Positions 1 through 5,599 of a DNA stretch of 9,720 nucleotides are shown here, in pieces. The position numbers and the translations under genes were made by a program. Below the pieces are notes generated by a model. The model was not told where the DNA came from. It saw only the letters and a program-made list of their open reading frames with translations, and ran no database searches. Source of the DNA: an uncultured Ruminococcus sp. (GTDB lineage Bacteria > Bacillota > Clostridia > Oscillospirales > Ruminococcaceae). Location: assembly GCA_947589205.1 (NCBI GenBank), contig CANQCJ010000070.1, forward strand, positions 1 through 9,720, written 5' to 3'. Position 1 is the first letter of the stretch. The number at the start of each line of letters is the position of its first letter.

Positions 1-48
1 GTATCTCTTTTTGTCTCTTGTTAACTTTCTGTTAATTCTGATGTTTTT

Positions 49-77
49 CTATTGACTTTTCATAGCCGGTCTCCTTT
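49..77 (-). other. Leftward ribosome binding site and ATG with a 4-codon frame ending in TAG
   Basis: On the minus strand AAAGGAG (71-77) sits 7 nt before an ATG (61-63). The frame reads Met-Lys-Ser-Gln and then meets TAG at 49-51. It lies about 30 nt downstream of a good leftward promoter (102-130), so it looks like a real translation start. Beyond the TAG the same frame stays open to the window edge and is rich in Lys and Arg. The other two frames also hit stops within about 40 nt. Possible readings are a short leader peptide, a gene broken by a nonsense mutation or sequencing error, or a chance match upstream of a gene that starts outside the window. I cannot choose between them from the bases given. 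Confidence 0.35.
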
Positions 78-101
78 CTTTGTATAAACTGCACATTTAT
101 G

Positions 102-130
102 ATTATACACCATAATCCAAAATATTGCAA
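102..130 (-). promoter_or_regulatory. Leftward sigma-A-type promoter
   Basis: Read on the minus strand, a -35 box TTGCAA (125-130) is followed after 17 nt by a perfect -10 box TATAAT (102-107). Transcription would start near 95 and run off the left edge of the window. Its target gene is not visible. Its -35 box lies only 8 bp from the -35 box of the rightward promoter at 139-167. Confidence 0.65.
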
Positions 131-138
131 GTAGATGA

Positions 139-167
139 TTGATTTTTTTAAAAAAATATATTATAAT
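139..167 (+). promoter_or_regulatory. Promoter for the CNNM-type membrane protein gene
   Basis: TTGATT (139-144) and TATAAT (162-167) are separated by 17 nt, close to the sigma-A consensus. The expected start site near 174 gives a leader of about 35 nt before the ATG at 209. The surrounding DNA is very AT-rich, so other -10-like matches exist nearby, but this pair has the best boxes and spacing. Confidence 0.65.
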
Positions 168-208
168 ATATAGTATATTTACTTTTGGGGAGATGTTTTT
201 GCTTTTAT

Positions 209-1447
209 ATGGATATATTTATTATCTGCATTCTGCTTATTTTATCCGCGGTATGCTCCGCGACCGAGACGGCTTTTTCTTCCGCTAACAGGATAAGGCT
301 GAAAAATACGGCGGCTTCCGGGAAGAAGAGCGCGCAGAAGGCTTTGAAGATAACCGAGGATTTCGACCGCGCGCTTACCGCTATTCTTATCGGCAACAAC
401 ATTGTAAACATCTGTTCGTCGTCGCTCGTGACGGTAATTTTCACAGAAAAATTCGGCAGCTCAAGCGTTGCATACGCGACTATCGTTATGACCGTGCTGG
501 TGCTTATTTTCGGCGAGATACTGCCTAAAAGCCTTGCCAAGGAAAACGCCGAGACGTTCTCTATGTTCATGGCAGCGCCCTTGTCGGCGGCGATATATAT
601 ACTTACTCCGGCGATATGGTTTTTTTCAATGATAAAAAAGCTTGTCGTAAAGCTTGTCGGAAGCAAAAAGGCTCAGCCGAGCGTTACCGAGGAGGAGCTT
701 AAATATATCATCGACGAGATCGAGATAGAGGGAGTCCTCGAACAGCAGGAATCGGAGCTTGTCCGCAGCGCGCTGGATTTTGACGAGACCACGATAAATG
801 AAGTGCTTGTGCCGAGGGTCAGCATCGTCGGGGTGGAAAAGGGAGCGGACGCGGAAATGATACGAGAGGTTTTTTCCAAAAACTGCTTTTCGCGCATACC
901 GGTCTACGAAAAAACTATGGACAGCATTATCGGTATAATCCACCAGGCGGATTTTTTCAAGCTTTATATCGACAAAAATGCCGATGAGGAAAATATTGCT
1001 AAGATAATGAAAACACCGGTATATATTCCCGAAAACAAGCGCATAAGCGAGGTGCTGAAGCTTATGCAGAAGAAAAAGGTGCATATGGCGGTCGTTGTCG
1101 ACCAGTACGGCGGCACGGAGGGTATATGCACGTTAGAGGACATTATAGAAGAGCTTGTCGGGGATATTTATGACGAAAGCGATCAGGAGGACGATTCGTT
1201 TAAAAAGCTCGGTGAGGGCTGCTGGAGAGCTTCGGGAGAGCTGAGCGTTTCGGATTTTCTTGAAAAAGCGGGGCTTGACGACGGGCTTATACAAACAGAA
1301 GCCAATTCCGTCGGCGGCTGGATAGTGGAGGTACTCGACAGATTTCCCGCGGACAACGAAAAAATCCAAGCCGCGCCCTTTACGGTGACGGTCAAAATGG
1401 AAAACGCTTTAAGGATAGATTCACTTATAATTACAAAGGACGGTTGA
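209..1447 (+). CDS. CNNM / HlyC-CorC-type membrane protein with CBS pair
   Basis: A 412-residue member of the hemolysin-like CNNM/CorC family, whose members are linked to Mg2+ or other cation export and resistance; the 'hemolysin' label is historical. The order of domains is canonical. An N-terminal DUF21 membrane domain (about 1-150) carries the SATETAFSS signature at 17-25, followed by GEILPKSLAKE at 102-112. A CBS-domain pair spans about 200-320 and includes VPR at 201-203 and DQYGGTEG at 298-305. A CorC_HlyC domain (about 335-410) ends the protein. Length is normal for the family. I chose the ATG at 209 over an in-frame TTG at 185 because the hydrophobic family N-terminus begins exactly there. 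The GGGGAG at 187-192 is then rather far (16 nt) but still upstream, whereas it would lie inside the gene with the TTG start. The next gene begins 5 nt after the stop, so the two are probably co-transcribed. The substrate cannot be read from sequence. Confidence 0.9.
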   Translation: MDIFIICILLILSAVCSATETAFSSANRIRLKNTAASGKKSAQKALKITEDFDRALTAILIGNNIVNICSSSLVTVIFTEKFGSSSVAYATIVMTVLVLIFGEILPKSLAKENAETFSMFMAAPLSAAIYILTPAIWFFSMIKKLVVKLVGSKKAQPSVTEEELKYIIDEIEIEGVLEQQESELVRSALDFDETTINEVLVPRVSIVGVEKGADAEMIREVFSKNCFSRIPVYEKTMDSIIGIIHQADFFKLYIDKNADEENIAKIMKTPVYIPENKRISEVLKLMQKKKVHMAVVVDQYGGTEGICTLEDIIEELVGDIYDESDQEDDSFKKLGEGCWRASGELSVSDFLEKAGLDDGLIQTEANSVGGWIVEVLDRFPADNEKIQAAPFTVTVKMENALRIDSLIITKDG

Positions 1448-1452
1448 ACGAT

Positions 1453-1959
1453 ATGCCAAAGAAAATAAAACAACGCCTGCTTGAAAGGGACGAAAGGACA
1501 AACTGCGGAATAGGTATTGCGGCGATGATATTCGCCGTATTGTTCGGCTCAACGCTGATATGGCTTATGAGAGAGCTTGACGAAAGCATCGCCGGTTGGA
1601 AATGTATCATAGTTTTCTGCGCGTATATTTTGTTTTTGATATTTGAAATTATCCACTGTCTGCAAAGTATAAGCGTTTTCAAGCGGCATGAGAATTACGG
1701 CACGCTTTTTTGCGGGATAGTCGGCGGAGCGGCCGCCGTCGCCGCGCTTGCGAATTTGCAGTTTGCGATAACGCTGCTTTTATCCTCTGTCGGAAAGACC
1801 GACCTGGCACAGCGGGTAATAGGCGACCGCACGTATGACGAATTTGTTGAAATGCAGCGCGCGCCGTGGGTGATGCTCGTCGCCGGGATATTCGCCGCAC
1901 TGCTGATAGGCTTTGCTTCGATAGCGAAGCTTGCCGAAAACAAAAGGCGGCAGAGGTAA
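1453..1959 (+). CDS. Small four-helix integral membrane protein, unrecognised
   Basis: A 168-residue protein I do not recognise. It has a basic N-terminus (MPKKIKQRLLERDER) and four likely transmembrane segments at about 18-39, 49-71, 83-112 and 138-160. Between helices 3 and 4 is a polar loop of about 25 residues with several charged positions, and the C-terminal tail is strongly basic (KRRQR). No catalytic motif is apparent. The ATG at 1453 lies 12 nt after AAAGGA (1435-1440). A TTG at 1444 overlapping the previous stop codon is possible and would add three residues, but its spacing from AAAGGA is only 3 nt. It directly follows the CNNM-type gene with no room for a promoter and is closed by a terminator, so the two form a likely operon. 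An accessory role for the CNNM protein is only a guess. Confidence 0.75.
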   Translation: MPKKIKQRLLERDERTNCGIGIAAMIFAVLFGSTLIWLMRELDESIAGWKCIIVFCAYILFLIFEIIHCLQSISVFKRHENYGTLFCGIVGGAAAVAALANLQFAITLLLSSVGKTDLAQRVIGDRTYDEFVEMQRAPWVMLVAGIFAALLIGFASIAKLAENKRRQR

Positions 1960-2005
1960 AAAAAGATCCCTCCCGTGGTCAAAGACCATAGGAGGGTATT
2001 TTTTT
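1958..2005. terminator. Bidirectional rho-independent terminator
   Basis: The stem pairs CCCTCC (1968-1973) with GGAGGG (1991-1996). A further inner helix joins GTGGTC (1975-1980) to GACCAT (1984-1989) around an AAA loop. A run of T (1999-2005) follows on the plus strand and a run of A (1958-1964) precedes it, so it can work in both directions. It lies exactly between the convergent membrane-protein gene and PAP2 gene and overlaps the last codons of the latter by 2 nt. Confidence 0.9.
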
Positions 2006-2552
2006 AAGAAAAATATCTGATAACAGGCTCGATAAGCTCCGCATGGTTCCAGACCAGCATACCGAGGATAATTCCCATTACCGCGCCGAGAATAACGTCG
2101 GTCGGGAAGTGGACGTAAAGATAAAGCCTTGAAAAACCGATGAGCGAAGCCGCCGCAACGGCAAAACAGCCCGCCGGGAAGCTTATCTGTATAAGTATCT
2201 CCGCCGCGATAAAGGACGACATCGTGTGTCCGGACGGGAAGGAGTAATCCTTCGGCATATTGACCTTTATGGAAATGTAGTCTCTTATCCAGCAGGGGCG
2301 TTTGCGGGTAAAGATATTTTTAAGCAGAAGATTGCAGACCACAACGCCCGCAAGCAGACCGCAAAGCAGTATCAGCGCGCCGGCACGGTAGGATTTTTGG
2401 AAAAACATGATCAGCGCGGCGGCTATCCAGAGCAGCCCGCCGCTGCCTGCAAAGGAGATCTTTGGCATTAAAAAATCGAGCGTTTTGCAGGAAAATTTTT
2501 TTCTTATAAAATCGAGTATCCGAAAGTCGTATTGTACTATTTTTCCCTCCAA
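2004..2552 (-). CDS. PAP2-superfamily membrane phosphatase
   Basis: A 182-residue membrane-bound acid phosphatase of the PAP2 superfamily. Members remove phosphate from lipid phosphates such as phosphatidic acid, phosphatidylglycerophosphate or undecaprenyl pyrophosphate, with the active site on the outer face. All three catalytic signatures are intact: K78-x6-R85-P86, PSGH at 106-109, and S141-R142-x5-H148-x3-D152. H148 is the expected nucleophile and H109 the acid/base. Hydrophobic segments lie at about 33-51, 57-76, 112-127, 128-145 and 152-169. The start is a TTG (2550-2552) preceded 8 nt upstream by AAGGGGG. No in-frame ATG or GTG lies near enough to replace it. The gene stands alone, with its own promoter at 2587-2615 and a terminator shared with the convergent gene. 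The exact substrate (UppP/BcrC-like recycling or another lipid) is not decidable here. Confidence 0.9.
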   Translation of the reverse strand: MEGKIVQYDFRILDFIRKKFSCKTLDFLMPKISFAGSGGLLWIAAALIMFFQKSYRAGALILLCGLLAGVVVCNLLLKNIFTRKRPCWIRDYISIKVNMPKDYSFPSGHTMSSFIAAEILIQISFPAGCFAVAAASLIGFSRLYLYVHFPTDVILGAVMGIILGMLVWNHAELIEPVIRYFS

Positions 2553-2586
2553 TTGCTTTTCCCCCTTTTAAAGCTTTAGTACTATT

Positions 2587-2615
2587 ATTATAACACATTT
2601 TCCTGCTTTTGTCAA
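2587..2615 (-). promoter_or_regulatory. Promoter for the PAP2 phosphatase gene
   Basis: Minus strand: a perfect -35 TTGACA (2610-2615) and a perfect -10 TATAAT (2587-2592) with 17 nt between. The predicted start near 2580 gives a leader of about 28 nt before the TTG start codon. Confidence 0.85.
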
Positions 2616-2691
2616 TAAAATTTCTCTGCAAATTTTAAATTATTTTAGGCATTTTTATTGCTTTGTTTGATTTTTTCTCAATAAAGATCTT

Positions 2692-2719
2692 TTGCCGAAC
2701 AGCATTTTTAAAATATAAT
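2692..2719 (+). promoter_or_regulatory. Possible second, upstream promoter for the symporter
   Basis: TTGCCG (2692-2697) and TATAAT (2714-2719) are 16 nt apart, just upstream of the stronger promoter at 2733-2761. The -35 box is only a partial match and the stretch is AT-rich, so this may be chance. Confidence 0.3.
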
Positions 2720-2732
2720 CAAATTTTTTCGC

Positions 2733-2761
2733 TTGACATTATCGCTTTAGTGTGATATAAT
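2733..2761 (+). promoter_or_regulatory. Main promoter for the AgcS-family symporter
   Basis: A perfect -35 TTGACA (2733-2738) and perfect -10 TATAAT (2756-2761) are 17 nt apart. The predicted start near 2768 leaves a leader of about 32 nt containing GAGGAG (2791-2796) just before the ATG. I saw no riboswitch or attenuator in this short leader. About 115 bp of AT-rich DNA separates its -35 from that of the divergent PAP2 promoter; no operator was recognised there. Confidence 0.85.
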
Positions 2762-2799
2762 GAAAAAGTATTTTTATTAAAAACGGAGATGAGGAGAAA

Positions 2800-4191
2800 A
2801 TGGACAAGCTCAACAGCATTATCAAAGCCTTTGACGGTATATTGTGGGGACCTCCGCTTATAATACTGATACTCGGCTGCGGGATAATTCTGACGGCAAG
2901 GCTGCGGGGCGTTCAGTTCAGGAAGCTCGGGCTTGCGCTCAAGTACATGGTGAAAAACGAAGAGGGCGGCGAAGGAGAGGTAACGAGCTTCGGCGCGCTC
3001 TGCACGGCGCTTTCCGCGACGATAGGAACGGGAAACATTGTCGGCGTAGCGACGGCTATAGCCGCAGGCGGTCCGGGCGCGCTTTTCTGGATGGAGATAG
3101 CTGCGCTTTTCGGAATGGCGACAAAGTACGCCGAGGGTCTGCTTGCGATAAAGTACCGCGAGAGCGACGGAAACGGTCATTTTCTCGGCGGACCGTTTTA
3201 TTATATTGAAAAGGGAATGGGCGCAAAATTCAAGTGGCTGGCGAAGCTGTTCGCGCTGTTCGGAATGTTGGCGGGTCTGCTCGGCATCGGCACGATAACG
3301 CAGATAAGCGGCATTACAAAATCGGTAGACGGCTTTTTCAGCGGCAGCGGTACGATGAAGCTGTTCGGAAACGACTACAGCTATGCGACTGTAATTTCGG
3401 GACTGTTGGTAACGATATTGGCGGCGCTTGTAATAATCGGCGGCATAAAGAAAATCTCATCGGTATCGCAGGTAGTAGTACCGTTCATGGCGGCCGCGTA
3501 TATACTTTGCGCGCTGATAATAGTTTTAACGCACATTGCCGATATACCCGCCGCGTTAGGGGAGATATTTGCCGGGGCGTTCGGAATGAGAGCGGTCGCG
3601 GGCGGCGCGCTGGGAGCGTTTACCGCGGCTTTGCAAAAGGGCGTTGCGCGCGGTATTTTTTCCAACGAAGCGGGACTCGGTTCTGCGCCTATAGCTGCGG
3701 CTGCGGCAAAGACCAATGAAAGCGTTCGTCAGGGACTTGTAACGATGACCGGAACGTTTATCGACACCATCTGCATCTGCACGATGACGGGGCTTTCGAT
3801 AGTCATGTCGGGCGCGTGGAAGGACGCTTCACTCGAGGGCGTTGAGATAACGACCGAGGCGTTCCGGTACGGTCTGCCGGTATCGGCAAGGACCGCCTCG
3901 CTGATACTTATGCTCTGTCTGATATTCTTTGCATTCACAACGATCCTCGGCTGGAGCTACTATTCCGAGCGTTGTCTCGCCTACCTCACCGGTTCTGATG
4001 CCGGAACGACCATCTTCCGCATCATTTACATAGCCGCGGTATTTATAGGACCATATCTGACGGTAGAAGCCGTCTGGAACATTGCCGATGTTTTCAACGG
4101 ACTGATGGCGATACCGAACGTTGTCGCGCTGATAAGTCTTTCGGGGGTCGTCGCGCGGGAGACTAAGGATTATTTTGCTCGGCTCAAATAA
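2800..4191 (+). CDS. AgcS-family sodium:alanine/glycine symporter
   Basis: A 463-residue multi-spanning carrier of the alanine/glycine:cation symporter family (TC 2.A.25, LeuT fold), which imports alanine and/or glycine with Na+ or H+. Family hallmarks are all present: GTGNIVGVA at 76-84, GPGALFWM at 91-98, GIFSNEAGLGSAPIA at 285-299, WSYYSER at 385-391 and DVFNGLMAIPN at 430-440. About eleven hydrophobic segments fit the family. Length is typical and the reading frame is intact. The ATG at 2800 follows GAGGAG (spacing 3) and a second purine-rich CGGAG at 2784-2788, and the N-terminus MDKLNSIIKAFDGILWG matches the usual family beginning. It is a single-gene unit with its own promoter and terminator. 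Which amino acid it prefers cannot be read from the sequence. Confidence 0.93.
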   Translation: MDKLNSIIKAFDGILWGPPLIILILGCGIILTARLRGVQFRKLGLALKYMVKNEEGGEGEVTSFGALCTALSATIGTGNIVGVATAIAAGGPGALFWMEIAALFGMATKYAEGLLAIKYRESDGNGHFLGGPFYYIEKGMGAKFKWLAKLFALFGMLAGLLGIGTITQISGITKSVDGFFSGSGTMKLFGNDYSYATVISGLLVTILAALVIIGGIKKISSVSQVVVPFMAAAYILCALIIVLTHIADIPAALGEIFAGAFGMRAVAGGALGAFTAALQKGVARGIFSNEAGLGSAPIAAAAAKTNESVRQGLVTMTGTFIDTICICTMTGLSIVMSGAWKDASLEGVEITTEAFRYGLPVSARTASLILMLCLIFFAFTTILGWSYYSERCLAYLTGSDAGTTIFRIIYIAAVFIGPYLTVEAVWNIADVFNGLMAIPNVVALISLSGVVARETKDYFARLK

Positions 4192-4210
4192 TTTATTTTT
4201 GGAAAATAAA

Positions 4211-4243
4211 AAGGAGAAAGCTTTTGGGGCTTTCTCTTTTTTT
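4211..4243. terminator. Bidirectional rho-independent terminator after the symporter
   Basis: A perfect 8-bp stem joins GAGAAAGC (4214-4221) and GCTTTCTC (4229-4236) around a 7-nt loop. Seven T (4237-4243) follow on the plus strand. On the minus strand the same hairpin is followed by C and then a T-rich stretch, so it probably also stops the ilvB-AI-2E transcript arriving from the right. Confidence 0.88.
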
Positions 4244-4253
4244 GTTTATTTTC

Positions 4254-4299
4254 GGGCGGGGGTTTCCCTCGACCTTTCCCGAAACCTTTTAGTTCGCCC
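4254..4299. repeat. Nested inverted repeat
   Basis: An outer arm GGGCG (4254-4258) can pair with CGCCC (4295-4299). Inside it GGTTTC (4261-4266) can pair with GAAACC (4281-4286), leaving a 14-nt loop. The composition is GC-richer than the flanks. It has no T-run and is not a terminator. Only one copy is in the window, so whether it is a dispersed repeat is a guess. Confidence 0.45.
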
Positions 4300-4362
4300 T
4301 ACGTTATTAGTTAGGCAACACTGTACCGAAACAGGCAATGTGTGCAGCACGAGCCTACAGCA

Positions 4363-4418
4363 CTCTTACCTCTTACCTCTCACGGTCTGAACCGTAGGTT
4401 CAGACTCTAACCTCTAAT
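4363..4418. repeat. Heptamer repeats split by a perfect hairpin
   Basis: Three head-to-tail 7-bp units, CTCTTAC (4363-4369), CTCTTAC (4370-4376) and CTCTCAC (4377-4383), run up to a palindrome. GTCTGAACC (4385-4393) pairs perfectly with GGTTCAGAC (4397-4405) around a GTA loop. The units then resume as CTCTAAC (4405-4411) and CTCTAAT (4412-4418), ending 2 bp from the stop codon of the AI-2E-family gene. The hairpin lacks a T-run on either strand, so it is not a standard terminator. Confidence 0.7.
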
Positions 4419-4420
4419 AA

Positions 4421-5596
4421 TCAGCTAAGCCACTCCGGCACGTCTCCCACAGTTTTTTTCATCTCATTGCGGTATTGTACCGAATCCCTTAAAAGACAGT
4501 ATATCACCGAACATATCGGGACGGCGACAAACATTCCTAAAATGCCGCCGATGTTTCCGCCGACAGTTATCGCAAATAATACCCAGAGACTTGGCAGTCC
4601 TACAGATTTTCCCACAACTCTCGGATAAATTAGGTTGCCCTCTATCTGCTGTAATATTATCATGAAAAGTATGAAAAATAACGCTTGCTTTAAACTGCTC
4701 ATGAGGATAAGGAACGCGCCTATGCCCGTGCCGATGAACGCACCGACTATCGGTATGAACGCGGTTACGGCGACGAGTACGCCTATCGCGGCGGCGTAGG
4801 GGAAGCCGAAAATTTTCATGCCGACCGCGCAAAGCGTGCCGAGTATGCAGGCCTCGAGACCCTGACCGGAGATGAAGCCGGAAAAGGTCGATTTGGAAAG
4901 GTTTCCGATGTGGGCGAGCTTTTTAACGAGCTTGTCGGGCAGATAGGCGCTGCAGATGGCGTAAAGCTGAGACTTTAATGTCTCCTTGCGCGCGAGCATA
5001 TATATTGAAAAGACGATGCCGATGACGAAGTTTACCGTGCCGCTGACCATACCGGAGGCGATGTTTATCGTACCCGAAAGGGTTTTTGAGATGAACGAGG
5101 GATTGTTGAGCTTTTTTATAATGGTGTTTATCACCTTGTCCGCTGAAAGCTCTGCTTCGTTAAGCATTTCATTGAGCTGAGAGTTGTTTTCGGCGATCTC
5201 AAACGCCTTGTCGATAAACAGCGGAAGCTGATCGTAAAGCTGCTTTGCGGTGGACTTCAGCTGCGGGATAAGCAGTGCGCAGACGGCGGCTATTGCCGCA
5301 AGACAGCCGATAAATGTCAGCGTCAGCGAAACGGGGCGCGCGAGCTTTTCGGAAAGCTTGCCGCGCGGCTTGCCGTTTTTTCTCGGCTTGAACAGACTGC
5401 GTTCGATAAAGCTCATCGGAACGTTGAGTATAAGCGCGAGCAGAATGCCGATGACGAAGGACGACAGTATCTCCGCGCCGAGCGACAGCCAGTGCTCAAC
5501 GACCTTGTAATTTGTAAGTCCCCAGTAAAGCAGAACGCCTGCGAAAACTATCGTAAGCGTCTGCACAAAGCTGCTGTATTTTCCTTTTTTGTTCAT
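4421..5596 (-). CDS. AI-2E family (UPF0118) transporter
   Basis: A 391-residue polytopic membrane protein of the AI-2E/UPF0118 family. Studied relatives include TqsA, tied to autoinducer-2 export, and members reported as Na+/H+ antiporters, so substrate cannot be assigned by family alone. Membrane segments lie near 10-28, 40-60 and 89-111. A large polar region at about 112-175 follows, then a C-terminal membrane half with the family hallmarks AFIPIVGAFIG (279-289), QQIEGNLIYPRVVG (316-329) and a Gly-rich segment reaching AVP at 358-360. Length is typical. The ATG start is only 3 nt after the ilvB stop codon. The nearest GGAG lies about 18 nt away inside ilvB, too far to act well, so translation is probably coupled to ilvB. 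It is the last gene of the phosphatase-ilvB unit and is followed by the repeat region. Confidence 0.9.
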   Translation of the reverse strand: MNKKGKYSSFVQTLTIVFAGVLLYWGLTNYKVVEHWLSLGAEILSSFVIGILLALILNVPMSFIERSLFKPRKNGKPRGKLSEKLARPVSLTLTFIGCLAAIAAVCALLIPQLKSTAKQLYDQLPLFIDKAFEIAENNSQLNEMLNEAELSADKVINTIIKKLNNPSFISKTLSGTINIASGMVSGTVNFVIGIVFSIYMLARKETLKSQLYAICSAYLPDKLVKKLAHIGNLSKSTFSGFISGQGLEACILGTLCAVGMKIFGFPYAAAIGVLVAVTAFIPIVGAFIGTGIGAFLILMSSLKQALFFILFMIILQQIEGNLIYPRVVGKSVGLPSLWVLFAITVGGNIGGILGMFVAVPICSVIYCLLRDSVQYRNEMKKTVGDVPEWLS

Positions 5597-5599
5597 AAT

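Larger units (their letters stand above)
4244..4420. other. Non-coding spacer with two repeat structures
   Basis: No convincing gene lies in this 177-bp stretch between the symporter terminator and the end of the AI-2E-family gene. It contains a nested inverted repeat (4254-4299) and a heptamer/hairpin cluster (4363-4418), listed separately. Between them, TTAGGC (4311-4316) and GCCTA (4353-4357) could pair as the foot of a longer stem, but the interior pairs poorly. Much of it would be transcribed as the 3' untranslated end of the ilvB operon, because no terminator appears closer to that operon's last stop codon. Confidence 0.6.

Noticed and set aside
185..208. TTG start for the CNNM-type gene
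   Set aside because: It overlaps the only plausible ribosome binding site, and the extra eight residues precede the normal family N-terminus, which starts at the ATG at 209.
2719..3180. 153-codon open frame on the minus strand
   Set aside because: It overlaps the start of the symporter gene and its promoter in antisense. Its translation is Arg-, Ser- and Tyr-rich, as expected of a shadow frame.
3234..3719. 161-codon plus-strand frame inside the symporter gene
   Set aside because: It is a shifted frame of the intact AgcS-family gene with an Arg- and Gly-rich translation and no motifs.
4175..4390. 71-codon frame running from the symporter end into the spacer
   Set aside because: It crosses the terminator hairpin and T-run and has no ribosome binding site; it appears to be an accident of the open spacer.
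4385..4405. Hairpin as a terminator for the AI-2E-family gene
   Set aside because: The perfect stem is not followed by a T-run on either strand; on the minus strand it is followed by the purine-rich heptamers.
4363..4418. CRISPR-like array
   Set aside because: The units are 7 bp, contiguous, and interrupted by one palindrome. There are no spacers of regular length and no cas genes.
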